A DNA stretch of 43,252 bases from an uncultured Collinsella sp. (lineage in GTDB: Bacteria > Actinomycetota > Coriobacteriia > Coriobacteriales > Coriobacteriaceae). The stretch spans positions 1 through 43,252 of the forward strand of contig CAKURW010000012.1 in assembly GCA_934675795.1 (NCBI GenBank), read 5' to 3'. Positions 15,226-23,191 of the stretch are shown here, piece after piece. The stretch's first letter is position 1. Each line of letters starts with the position of its first letter. A program made the position numbers and the translations under genes. The notes beneath the pieces were generated by a model that saw nothing but the letters and a program-made list of their open reading frames with translations, was not told where the DNA came from and ran no database searches.

Positions 15226-16833
15226 ATGGGATCTGATGTGAAGATCGCACGCGCGTTGATCTCGGTTACCGATAAGACGGGCGTCGTCGATTTCGCACGG
15301 ACGCTGGTTGACGACTTTGGCGTCGAGATCATCTCTACGGGCGGCACGGCTCGTGCCATCGAGGACGCGGGCGTTCCCGTAACTCCCATCGAGGAGTTCA
15401 CGGGCTATCCCGAGATGATGGACGGCCGCGTCAAGACGCTGCACCCCAAGGTTCACGGTGCGCTGCTTGCCCGTCGCGATTCCGAGCAGCACATGCAGGA
15501 GGCCGCTCAGCACGGCATCAAGCTGATCGACCTGGTCGTCGTCAACCTGTACGAGTTCGAGAAGACCGTCGCCAACCCCGAGGTCACCTTTGCGGATGCC
15601 ATCGAGCACATCGATATCGGTGGCCCCTCCATGCTGCGATCTGCCGCCAAGAACGCCGCGAGCGTTACCGTCATCTCCGACCCGGCCGACTATAATGCCG
15701 TCCTGGCCGAGATGCGCGAGACCGGTGGCTGCACCACGCTTTCCACCCGTCGTCGTCTGCAGGTGAAGGTCTACCAGACCACCGCCGCCTACGACACGGC
15801 CATCTCCCGTTGGCTTGCCGCCCAGGCAAGCGACGTGGCGGACACCTCTGCCAAGCTCGAGATCTCGCTGGAGAAGGTCGACGACCTGCGCTATGGCGAG
15901 AACCCGCAGCAGAAGGCTACGGTCTATCGCTTTGCCGAGGGCTGCGAGAACACCGCGAGCTCGCAGTTCCCGCTCGTGGGCTCCGAGCAGATCCAGGGCA
16001 AGCCGCTCAGCTATAACAACTATCTGGATGCCGATGCCGCCTGGAACCTGGTCCGCGAGTTCGACGAGCCTGCCTGCGTGATCCTCAAGCATCAGAACCC
16101 CTGCGGCTCCGCCGTGGCCGAGGACATCACGGCCGCCTACGACCGCGCCTTCGCCTGCGATCCCAAGAGCGCCTTTGGCGGCATCATCGCCTGCAACCGC
16201 GAGGTTCCCTTTGATTTGGTTGAGCACTTTGCCGATCAGAACAAGCAGTTCGTCGAGGTCATCATCGCCCCGAGCTACACCGATGAGGCACTCGAACGCA
16301 TGGCTAAGCGCCCCAACCTGCGCGTGCTGGCTACCGGCGGCGTGGACCACGGCGCCCAGGTGGAGCTGCGCTCCGTCGACGGTGGCATGCTGGTGCAGGA
16401 AGTCGACCACGTGACCGAGGATCCCGCGACCTTTACGTTCCCCACCGACCGCAAGCCCACCGACGCCGAGATGGCCGAGCTCGAGTTTGCCTGGAAGGTC
16501 TGCAAGGGCGTCAAGTCCAACGCCATCCTGGTTTCCAAGGGCAAGGCCGGCATTGGCATGGGCCCGGGTCAGCCCAACCGCGTTGATTCCGCACTGCTGG
16601 CCTGCGAGCGTGCCGAGGACTTCTGCGAGCGCGAGGGCGTTGAGAAGGGCGGCTTTGCCTGCGCAAGCGACGCGTTCTTCCCGTTCCGCGACAACGTGGA
16701 CGTGCTTGCCGCGCATGGCGTGACCTGCATCATTCAGCCCGGCGGCTCCAAGCGCGACGACGAGAGCATCCAGGCCTGCAATGAACACAATATTGCTATG
16801 GTGTTCACCGGGGCTCGCCACTTTAGGCACTAA
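15226..16833 (+). CDS. purH: Bifunctional AICAR formyltransferase/IMP cyclohydrolase
   Basis: PurH carries out the last two steps of IMP synthesis in the cytosol: formylation of AICAR by 10-formyl-THF, then ring closure. The 535-residue length is full size. The N-terminal cyclohydrolase part shows SVTDKTGVVDFA, IISTGGTARAIEDAG, EFTGYPEMMDGRVKTLHPKVHG and DIGGPSMLRSAAKN. The C-terminal transformylase part shows LRYGENPQQKA, KHQNPCG, SAFGGIIACNR and DAFFPFRDNVD. A perfect AGGAGG lies 5 bases before the ATG. It is followed by its own terminator and is not in a pur operon here. The 265-base upstream region has no recognisable riboswitch. Confidence 0.98.
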   Translation: MGSDVKIARALISVTDKTGVVDFARTLVDDFGVEIISTGGTARAIEDAGVPVTPIEEFTGYPEMMDGRVKTLHPKVHGALLARRDSEQHMQEAAQHGIKLIDLVVVNLYEFEKTVANPEVTFADAIEHIDIGGPSMLRSAAKNAASVTVISDPADYNAVLAEMRETGGCTTLSTRRRLQVKVYQTTAAYDTAISRWLAAQASDVADTSAKLEISLEKVDDLRYGENPQQKATVYRFAEGCENTASSQFPLVGSEQIQGKPLSYNNYLDADAAWNLVREFDEPACVILKHQNPCGSAVAEDITAAYDRAFACDPKSAFGGIIACNREVPFDLVEHFADQNKQFVEVIIAPSYTDEALERMAKRPNLRVLATGGVDHGAQVELRSVDGGMLVQEVDHVTEDPATFTFPTDRKPTDAEMAELEFAWKVCKGVKSNAILVSKGKAGIGMGPGQPNRVDSALLACERAEDFCEREGVEKGGFACASDAFFPFRDNVDVLAAHGVTCIIQPGGSKRDDESIQACNEHNIAMVFTGARHFRH

Positions 16834-16862
16834 GTTCCGCCCTGGGACAAAATAATCTTTGC

Positions 16863-16896
16863 AAAAGACGGCTGCTCCGTTTGGAGGGCCGTCTTT
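16863..16896 (+). terminator. Intrinsic terminator after purH
   Basis: AAAAGACGGC pairs with GCCGTCTTTT with an inner CTCC/GGAG stem, followed by TTT. It lies 30 bases after the purH stop and directly upstream of the next gene's promoter region. Confidence 0.88.
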
Positions 16897-16938
16897 TTGG
16901 TATAAGAGGACGGAATGACTAACACGAAAGGTACAACC

Positions 16939-17646
16939 ATGCCCCAGATTGATGACGCCGAGCTGTTTGGCAATGCCGAGGATCAGCGTGCGTACGAGGA
17001 CTTTTGCGCCAATCAGGAGGCGGTCGAGAAGTTCACGCTCGATAAGCCCGCGCTCATCTGCCGTTGGCGCATGTCCAACAAAAAGGTGCCCATGCTCAAC
17101 CGCCACATCCGCGCGCTGTCCGAGCGCTTGGTGCAGGGCGAGCCGCTCACCCATAACATGCTCAGCTGGGCCAAGCAGCACGTTGAGTGGTCGCTTGCCG
17201 AGGGCGACTACACCGCCCACGACGGCGTGCTCATGCTGGTGATCGATGTGAACGGCAATGCCGCCATGACGGTGGGGGAGTACGAGCCGCTGGCCGACAC
17301 GTCGGCCAAGGCACTGCGCGCCCGTTCTGCCGAGGCCCGCTCCGAGGCCGACGAGACCGGCGTGGCACCCGAGCTGCTCGCTGCCGTCAACAACGGCGAG
17401 CTGGCCTTCGTGGCGCCGGCGGACGAGTGCCTGTGCGGTACGGCGACGCTCATCGAGCAGCTGGCCCAAACCAAGGACATGCCGGTCACGCGCGTGGATA
17501 TCCCCGCTCAGCTCAAGGGCGCACTGTTCCTGGTGAGCGACGAGCACGGCGTGGTTCCCGCCACCGACGCCGATGCCGCCGAGCCCGACGCCGCCACGGT
17601 CGCCTTCTTTGCCGACGGCTACGAAAAGCTCCGCGCCCGCCGCTAA
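16939..17646 (+). CDS. Conserved-looking cytosolic protein, function unknown
   Basis: A 235-residue acidic soluble protein that I do not recognise. The ATG at 16939 has GAAAGG 8 bases upstream. Residues 25-100 (PALICRWRMSNKKVPMLNRHIRALSERLV and MLMLVIDVNGNAAMTVGEY-type strands) suggest an alpha/beta fold. A remote similarity to class IV aminotransferase-like proteins is possible but too weak to call. There is no signal peptide or transmembrane segment. Codon use matches the core genome, so it is a resident gene. It lies between the purH terminator and a hairpin/pseudoknot-like transcript end. Confidence 0.7.
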   Translation: MPQIDDAELFGNAEDQRAYEDFCANQEAVEKFTLDKPALICRWRMSNKKVPMLNRHIRALSERLVQGEPLTHNMLSWAKQHVEWSLAEGDYTAHDGVLMLVIDVNGNAAMTVGEYEPLADTSAKALRARSAEARSEADETGVAPELLAAVNNGELAFVAPADECLCGTATLIEQLAQTKDMPVTRVDIPAQLKGALFLVSDEHGVVPATDADAAEPDAATVAFFADGYEKLRARR

Positions 17647-17691
17647 ATGATTTTTCTGGGACGGGGATTAAAAAATCATTTTGTTCCCCGT
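17645..17691. terminator. Transcript-end hairpin with interleaved second stem
   Basis: AAATGATTTTT (17645-17655) pairs perfectly with AAAAATCATTT (17671-17681). A second stem, ACGGGGA (17661-17667) with TCCCCGT (17685-17691), interleaves with the first, so the RNA could form either hairpin or a pseudoknot. It contains the GGGAC element common to this window's intergenic repeats. Confidence 0.6.
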
Positions 17692-17827
17692 ATCCGTCGC
17701 GAGCATGAGGTGGGCCCAGCACCCCTCCGCTCGCGAACAGTTCTGTCACCTTGGCACCGCGCGTGGCGCACGCCTGAAGTTTCGCAGCCATAATGGTGGC
17801 AAGACAACCAAGAGGGGAGCGTAATCC

Positions 17828-18499
17828 ATGGCGCTGATCTATATCGTTGAGGACGACGAACCCATCCGCCGCGAGCTCGTCGACATCCTGGCCCGTGCCG
17901 GCTTTACGGTCGAGGCCTGCGAATCGTTTGAGCATGTCTCGCGCGACATTTTGGCCGCAACGCCCGACCTGGTGCTGCTCGACCTCACGCTTCCCGTCAA
18001 AGACGGCCAGCATATCTGCCATGAAGTCCGCCGCGAGTCCGAGGTCCCCATCATCGTCCTCACGTCGCGTACAACCGAGATCGACGAGGTCATGGCCACG
18101 ACACTCGGCGCGGACGACTTTGTCCCCAAGCCCTACAGCGCCCGTGTGCTCGTGGCGCGCATCAATGCGCTGCTGCGTCGCACTTCGGCGGCCGGCGAGC
18201 GCAGCACGCTCGTCCACAAGGGGCTGGAGCTCGACCTTGCCCGCTCCGCGGTCACCAACACGGCAACCGGCGACAGCACCGAACTCACCAAAAATGAGCT
18301 GCGCATTCTGTCGCTACTCCTGAGCCGCGCGGGCAAAATCGTCTCGCGCTCGGCCATCATGCAGGACCTGTGGGGCTCCGATGCCTTTGTGGACGACAAT
18401 ACGCTCACCGTCAACATCAACCGCCTGCGCACTACGCTCGAAAAAATCGGCATCAAGGGGTATCTGACCACGCACCGCGGCCAGGGCTATTCGGTCTAG
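17828..18499 (+). CDS. OmpR-family response regulator, Bce-like
   Basis: A 223-residue two-component regulator. The receiver has IVEDDEPIRREL, phosphoacceptor Asp52 in LLDLTLPVKDG, and Lys101 in FVPKPY. The C-terminal winged helix has LTKNELRILSLLL, DDNTLTVNINRLRTTLEK and THRGQGYSV. This wording and the short-sensor kinase partner match the BceR/VraR-ABC subgroup that controls bacitracin-type resistance transporters. The kinase gene follows 9 bases later. No BceAB transporter is adjacent in the window. An AGAGGGGAG box precedes the ATG. Confidence 0.95.
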   Translation: MALIYIVEDDEPIRRELVDILARAGFTVEACESFEHVSRDILAATPDLVLLDLTLPVKDGQHICHEVRRESEVPIIVLTSRTTEIDEVMATTLGADDFVPKPYSARVLVARINALLRRTSAAGERSTLVHKGLELDLARSAVTNTATGDSTELTKNELRILSLLLSRAGKIVSRSAIMQDLWGSDAFVDDNTLTVNINRLRTTLEKIGIKGYLTTHRGQGYSV

Positions 18500-18508
18500 G
18501 GGCCGGCC

Positions 18509-19552
18509 ATGTCGTTTGCCAAGTTCTTTAAAGACGCGCTGCTCCCCGTCGCCGTATGGACGTGCGGCGTGCTGTTGAGCTGCTTTGTGCTGACGGTCGC
18601 CGGGGCGCCTGTCTCTATCGTGGTCATTGCGGTCGGCGTGTCTCTTATCTTTGGCATGCTCGGCATCGTGATCGAGTACGCGCGCCGCCGTCGATTTTTG
18701 CACCAGCTGGAGCGCGCGGCCGAGGAGCTCGAGAGCCCTGCGTGGGTGCAGGAGATGGTGCAATGCCCGACCTATGCCGAGGGCGAGCTCGAGTACGAGG
18801 TCTTGCGCCGGGTGGGCAAAGCTGCCTGCGACGAGGTTGCCGAAGGCCGGCGCCAGACCGATGACTATCGCGACTATATCGAAAGCTGGGTCCACGAGGC
18901 CAAGTTGCCCCTGGCGGCAGCCCATCTGATTCTTGAAAACCTGGACGGCAGCGAAGACGACCTGTCGCGTGTGGATGACCTGGGTCGCGAGCTGGCTCGC
19001 GTTGAGCGCTATATCGACCAGGCACTGTACTATGCGCGCTCGGAAGTCGTGGAGCGCGACTACCTGATTCGCCGTTGGGATCTCAAGACCTTGGTGACGG
19101 GCGCGATTAAAGCCAACGCGCGCGAACTTATCGCGGCACATGTGGCGCCGGTGTGCGAGGACCTCGATTTTGAGGTGTTTACCGACGAGAAGTGGCTCGA
19201 GTTTATCCTGGGTCAACTCATTCAGAACAGCATTAAATACGCGCGCGATGACGGGGCGAAAATCACGTTTTCGGGTGCGCTGTTGGACGAGGGTCTGGCG
19301 AGCGAGCGCATCGAGCTCGCTGTCGCCGACAACGGTTGCGGTGTGAGCGCGGCTGATTTGCCGTACGTGTTCGAGAAGGGCTTTACCGGCGACAACGGCC
19401 GCACGACCAAGCGCGCAACGGGCATCGGCCTCTACTTGGTGGCGCGCCTATGCTCCAAAATGGGCATCGACGTCACCGCTGCCTCGGAGCCCGGCAAAGG
19501 ATTCACCGTAACCTTCGCCTTCTCAACGAACAAATTCCAATACTTCGAGTAG
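18509..19552 (+). CDS. Intramembrane-sensing histidine kinase, BceS-like
   Basis: A 347-residue kinase. Two transmembrane helices (about 10-29 and 34-55) are separated by only a few residues, so there is no extracellular sensor; such kinases respond through partner membrane proteins. The phosphoacceptor is His129 in ESWVHEAKLPLAAAHL, a motif close to WVHEIKTP of BceS relatives. The ATPase has LIQNSIKYA, ADNGCGV, FEKGFTGDNGR and GIGLYLVARLCSKMG. It is encoded 9 bases after its regulator. In the known BceRS systems the signal comes from the BceAB ABC transporter, which is not nearby here. Confidence 0.93.
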   Translation: MSFAKFFKDALLPVAVWTCGVLLSCFVLTVAGAPVSIVVIAVGVSLIFGMLGIVIEYARRRRFLHQLERAAEELESPAWVQEMVQCPTYAEGELEYEVLRRVGKAACDEVAEGRRQTDDYRDYIESWVHEAKLPLAAAHLILENLDGSEDDLSRVDDLGRELARVERYIDQALYYARSEVVERDYLIRRWDLKTLVTGAIKANARELIAAHVAPVCEDLDFEVFTDEKWLEFILGQLIQNSIKYARDDGAKITFSGALLDEGLASERIELAVADNGCGVSAADLPYVFEKGFTGDNGRTTKRATGIGLYLVARLCSKMGIDVTAASEPGKGFTVTFAFSTNKFQYFE

Positions 19553-19615
19553 CCGGTCCGCGTGGCGCGATCGACGGAATCTTCCCGTTTAGGAGGATGG
19601 CGATCGCTTTGGCTA

Positions 19616-19717
19616 CTATGTTCACGAACGTGAGTATAGGTATTACTTGTAAAGCTATAATCACGTTCGGGAACATAGCTATACAGTTCTATACTATGTT
19701 CACGACTGGGAACATAG
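19616..19717. promoter_or_regulatory. HipB operator array, four CTATGTTC half-sites
   Basis: CTATGTTC occurs at 19616-19623 and 19694-19701, and its complement GAACATAG at 19671-19678 and 19710-19717. The block 19616-19633 and the complement of 19661-19678 agree at 17 of 18 bases. 19616-19639 is itself nearly palindromic (TCACG/CGTGA core), and 19694-19717 is a perfect 8-8-8 inverted repeat. This is the layout expected for cooperative HipB or HipAB binding; the last site ends 3 bases before the ribosome site. Confidence 0.8.
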
Positions 19718-19729
19718 CTAAGGAGCGGC

Positions 19730-20020
19730 ATGAGAACGGTGACAACGACTAAAGTGCTCGATGGACGCATCAAACTTAAGCCGTCTGAAACTGCTTTCTC
19801 GGAACGCATGGTTTTCGATCCGGGCGAGATGGGGAAGGCCCTTAGGCTTAGAAGGCGTGAGCTTGGCCTAACTCAACGCGACGTCGCGACTATGACGGGT
19901 CGCAGCCTTCGTGTGATAGGCGATATCGAGCGGGGGCGGACAACGGTCGAAATCGGCGTCATTTTCGACTACGCCTCCATTGTGGATATCGATTTTATTC
20001 TGAAGGTGAGGGGAAAATAA
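19730..20020 (+). CDS. hipB: HipB-type antitoxin, XRE-family repressor
   Basis: A 96-residue helix-turn-helix protein that would neutralise HipA and repress the operon. The N-terminal ~30 residues are an extension. The XRE domain covers about residues 33-90: MGKALRLRRRELGLTQRDVATMTGRSLR then VIGDIERGRTTVEIGVIFDYASIV. AAGGAG is 4 bases before the ATG. The stop overlaps the hipA start by one base (TAATG), the normal arrangement for antitoxin-toxin coupling. Operator-like repeats lie immediately upstream. GC and codon use are lower than in flanking core genes, consistent with acquisition. Confidence 0.9.
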   Translation: MRTVTTTKVLDGRIKLKPSETAFSERMVFDPGEMGKALRLRRRELGLTQRDVATMTGRSLRVIGDIERGRTTVEIGVIFDYASIVDIDFILKVRGK

Positions 20021-21312
20021 TGGGCGGCACGCTGTTCGTTCATCGTGAGTTTAAGGGATCCTACCAGCTGCTTGGCATATTGGAAGAGAATGCGGGGCTT
20101 CCGCTATTCACCTATGTCCCCGAGTACCTCGAGAATGCTGACGCGGTTCCGATTTCGTCCTCGTTGCCCTTGTCGGCCGAGACATTCAGCCCGGACGTAA
20201 CGAGCTCCTTTTTCTCCGGCATTATTCCAGAGGGACAGCTCAACAGAGACCTTGAGAAAAAGGCTCGGGCGGAACGCGGCGATTACTTTAAGGTCCTCGA
20301 TTTGGTTCGCAACGAACCCGTCGGCGCTCTGGTTTTGACGCGAGATCCTTCGGCCGACAGTCTCGAAATGGGCTATGAAGAGATAGGTGAGGAACAGCTA
20401 AGCGGGCTGGCATACGCGCCGGCGGAGGTTGCTTTTGATTTAGCGCTAGAGAGTCGAATCTCCCTTGCAGGTGCTCAGGCGAAGGTCGGTCTCTACCATA
20501 CGGGCGATGATCCATGTGGCGGATGGTACCTGCCTCATGGAGCGGCCCCATCTACGCACATTCTCAAGGCGGGATCGAAAACGTTCCCGGGCGAGACGGT
20601 GTGCGAAGCGATGTGCGTGAGGGCCGCCTCTCTGATGGACCTGTCGGCCGAAGAGTGTTTTCTTATCCGAGTTGAGGATGCCGAGCCAATTATCGCCGTG
20701 AGGCGATTTGACCGAGTAACGCCTGATGCTGGATGCTCGGTTGACGGATTGCCAATTCCATACCGTTTGCACCAGGAAGATGTTTGTCAAGCCAAGGGCA
20801 TTTCGCGTGAGCTTAAATATGAGCCCACGGGCGTCAATTACCTGGGGCTTATCGTCGATGCGGTGCGAAGGACGTCGACGAATCAAATGGAGGACAGGTT
20901 CCTTGTCGGCTATAACCAGCTGTTCGACTATGCCGTAGGTAACTGCGATAATCATCTAAAGAACTGGTCGTTCGTGTGGGACGAAAGTTGGAAGCAGGTG
21001 AGGTTGGCGCCGCTCTATGACGTGCTGTGCACAACGGTTTATCCCAGTCTCGTTCGCGAGATGGGCGTCTCGTTTGGAGGGAGCCGCAAGATTGACGACG
21101 TAACGCGCGGGTCGGTGATGAGCCATATGATCGGGGCGGGTTTGCCCGGGGGAATTGTTGCCGGAATGATTGCCGATACCTGCAATGAGGTTCCAGACGC
21201 GCTAAGAGATGCCGCGCGCGGTCTCAAAGAAGAGGGTTTTTCCGAGGCGGAGGTAATGTTCGAGAAGATCATTCCAGAAGTGCAAGCTCGTCTAAGCAGG
21301 ATCGCCTTATAA
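20020..21312 (+). CDS. hipA: HipA-type serine/threonine kinase toxin
   Basis: A 430-residue kinase of the HipA family; characterised members phosphorylate glutamyl-tRNA synthetase and cause dormancy. The N-terminal subdomain (FTYVPEYLENADAVPISSSLPL) and the full kinase core are present. ISLAGAQAKVGL carries Ser148, in the position of the autophosphorylated Ser150 of E. coli HipA. STHILKAG carries Lys183. RRFDR and HQEDVCQ follow. GNCDNHLKNWSF carries the catalytic Asp310, and PLYDVL carries the metal-binding Asp334. Nothing essential is missing, so it is probably active. It ends at a strong terminator, making hipBA a self-contained cassette. Confidence 0.94.
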   Translation: MGGTLFVHREFKGSYQLLGILEENAGLPLFTYVPEYLENADAVPISSSLPLSAETFSPDVTSSFFSGIIPEGQLNRDLEKKARAERGDYFKVLDLVRNEPVGALVLTRDPSADSLEMGYEEIGEEQLSGLAYAPAEVAFDLALESRISLAGAQAKVGLYHTGDDPCGGWYLPHGAAPSTHILKAGSKTFPGETVCEAMCVRAASLMDLSAEECFLIRVEDAEPIIAVRRFDRVTPDAGCSVDGLPIPYRLHQEDVCQAKGISRELKYEPTGVNYLGLIVDAVRRTSTNQMEDRFLVGYNQLFDYAVGNCDNHLKNWSFVWDESWKQVRLAPLYDVLCTTVYPSLVREMGVSFGGSRKIDDVTRGSVMSHMIGAGLPGGIVAGMIADTCNEVPDALRDAARGLKEEGFSEAEVMFEKIIPEVQARLSRIAL

Positions 21313-21338
21313 CAAAAAAGCGCCGCCCCAAACAAAAA

Positions 21339-21374
21339 CGTGCCGCCCCAAACGGGGCGGCACGCCATTTTTTT
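21339..21374 (+). terminator. Intrinsic terminator of hipBA
   Basis: CGTGCCGCCCC pairs perfectly with GGGGCGGCACG around AAAC, followed by CCATTTTTTT. A partial extra copy of GCGCCGCCCCAAAC lies just upstream (21320-21333). Confidence 0.92.
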
Positions 21375-21405
21375 ATCAGCCAACTCGTTGAAGTATGGTG
21401 ACGAA

Positions 21406-21496
21406 GGCGCAAGGCCGGGAGGGGTTATCTAAGCCGACATCCCGCAGCCGCGAAGCGGCGAGGACGTCGGCGTGATAACCCCGCAGGCCTTGCGCC
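21406..21496. repeat. 91-nt cruciform-like palindrome
   Basis: Paired blocks are, from outside in: GGCGCAAGGCC with its exact complement, GGGGTTATC with GATAACCCC, GCCGACATCC with GGACGTCGGC (one mismatch), and GCCGC-GAA-GCGGC. Nearly the whole element folds into one long hairpin. It lies in the 200-base space between the hipBA terminator and the convergent universal stress gene, and has no T-run. Confidence 0.85.
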
Positions 21497-21509
21497 GACG
21501 GGAAGGAAC

Positions 21510-21947
21510 CTACTTCACGACCAAAATGTCGCAGTCCGTATTGCGCAGCAGGAACGTCGAAATCGAGCCCAGGAGCGCGTACTTGATCGAGGACAGGCCG
21601 CGAGCGCCGCAGAGCACCAGGTCGGGCTTGACTACGTCGAGCATCTCGTCCTTGAGCGTCTCGCGAATACGGCCGGCGCGAATCATGACCTCGACCTCGG
21701 GAATGTCGGGATTGGCTTTGGCCTCTTCGAGTTGCTTGGCGATGGAGTTCTTAAATGCCTCTTCTAGGCCGTTGACCAGATCGACCGGATAGGAGCCAGC
21801 ACTCTCGAGTGCCGTGGAATCGATAACGTGGCCGATAATCAGCTTGGCGCCGTTGTTCGCGGCGACCTTGATGGCGCGTGCGAGCACAAAATCCTGCTGC
21901 TCAGTACCGTCGAGTGAAACAAATACCTTGGTGTAGCCCTCGTTCAT
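21510..21947 (-). CDS. Universal stress protein family protein
   Basis: A 145-residue single-domain UspA-family protein. It starts with the KVFVSLDGTEQQDFVLARAI strand-loop-helix. Near the C-terminus the ATP-binding signature G-x2-G-x(9)-G-S appears as GARGLSSIKYALLGSIST, then CDILVVK. The ATP-binding subtype is therefore likely. Such proteins are cytosolic and help survival under starvation or stress. The plus-strand palindrome and hipBA lie downstream; an AAGGAGG box precedes the ATG. It appears monocistronic. Confidence 0.94.
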   Translation of the reverse strand: MNEGYTKVFVSLDGTEQQDFVLARAIKVAANNGAKLIIGHVIDSTALESAGSYPVDLVNGLEEAFKNSIAKQLEEAKANPDIPEVEVMIRAGRIRETLKDEMLDVVKPDLVLCGARGLSSIKYALLGSISTFLLRNTDCDILVVK

Positions 21948-22195
21948 GGTTTCCTCCTTGGTCTATCGCACGGGCGTGGGGCTCGTGCATCGGGCGGGCG
22001 CGGATGCGTGGCCGCCGGACACTTTACCTTGTTGCAGTTATACCCAAGGATTTCGGTTTGACCGCTCGCAATTCTGTGAACGGGCGAGTTTTTTGGTAAG
22101 GGTAGGCGCAGGCGCGCCGCTAACGGTTGATAATGGGACATCGCCCGCATCGTCCGCAGAACATCTACCGGCGGGTGTCAAACGAGGGGGTCCCT

Positions 22196-23176
22196 TTGGA
22201 TATTATCGAGCTTCTAAAATCTGCCTTCATGGGCCTGGTCGAGGGCATCACCGAATGGTTGCCGGTTTCGTCGACGGGCCACATGATCTTGGTGGACGAG
22301 TTCGTCAAGATGAACGTGAGCGAGACGTTCTGGAATATGTTCCTGGTCGTGATTCAGCTTGGCGCCATTCTGGCCGTCTGTGTGCTGTTCTTCCACGAGC
22401 TCAACCCGTTCTCGCCTAGCAAGGGCAAGGAGGGCCGTCGCGACACCTGGGTGCTGTGGGGCAAGATCGTGCTCGGCTGTATTCCCGCCGCGGCGATTGG
22501 CCTGCCGCTCAACGACTGGATGGAGGAGCATTTCTATAACGCTCCCGTCGTGGCGCTGGCGCTCATCGTGTACGGCGTGCTGTTTATCGTGATCGAGAAC
22601 TGGCGTGCCAGCAAGCGCGAGGAAATGGCCGTTGCGGGTTCGTTTGGCTCGCGCGCCGTGGTGGCGGGCGGACGTCCCGCCGGTGCGCACTTTGCGGCGC
22701 CCGCGGCGGCTGTTGCCGAGGATGAGGACGATGACGAGGACCTGGACTTTGGCTCCATCACTACGCTCGAGGACCTGAGCTGGAAGACGGCGCTGGGCAT
22801 CGGTTGCTTCCAGGTACTTTCGCTGGTGCCGGGTACGTCGCGCTCTGGCTCCACCATCATCGGTGGCCTGCTTTTGGGCTGCACGCGCTCGGTGGCATCC
22901 AAGTTCACGTTCTTCCTGGCCATCCCCGTTATGTTCGGTGCGAGCGCGCTCAAGCTGGTCAAGTACTTCATTAAGGGCGGCACGTTTGGCGCCAACGAGG
23001 TCGCCATCTTGGGCGTGGGCTGCGTCGTGGCCTTTGTGGTTTCGCTCATCGCTATCAAGTGGCTCATGGGCTTCGTCCGCCGTCACGACTTCAAGTGCTT
23101 CGGCGTCTACCGCATCGTTCTGGGCATCGTGGTGCTTGCATATTTCTTCGTTCTGGAGCCGATGCTCGGCCTCTAA
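22196..23176 (+). CDS. uppP: Undecaprenyl-diphosphatase
   Basis: UppP (BacA) dephosphorylates undecaprenyl diphosphate at the membrane, recycling the lipid carrier of peptidoglycan synthesis and giving bacitracin tolerance. Signatures are VEGITEWLPVSSTGHM near the N-terminus and VPGTSRSGSTI in the second repeat; about eight hydrophobic segments are present. The TTG at 22196 was chosen because GAGGGGG ends 5 bases upstream and the next residues match family N-termini. It gives 326 residues. The usual length is about 270-290; the excess lies in one cytoplasmic loop (about residues 140-195) that is Ala/Gly-rich and then acidic (AEDEDDDEDLDFG). Confidence 0.94.
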   Translation: MDIIELLKSAFMGLVEGITEWLPVSSTGHMILVDEFVKMNVSETFWNMFLVVIQLGAILAVCVLFFHELNPFSPSKGKEGRRDTWVLWGKIVLGCIPAAAIGLPLNDWMEEHFYNAPVVALALIVYGVLFIVIENWRASKREEMAVAGSFGSRAVVAGGRPAGAHFAAPAAAVAEDEDDDEDLDFGSITTLEDLSWKTALGIGCFQVLSLVPGTSRSGSTIIGGLLLGCTRSVASKFTFFLAIPVMFGASALKLVKYFIKGGTFGANEVAILGVGCVVAFVVSLIAIKWLMGFVRRHDFKCFGVYRIVLGIVVLAYFFVLEPMLGL

Positions 23177-23191
23177 CTTAGTCGACGCTGC

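Noticed and set aside
15181..17547. 788-codon minus-strand frame
   Set aside because: Antisense to purH and the following gene; His/Leu/Gly-rich shadow.
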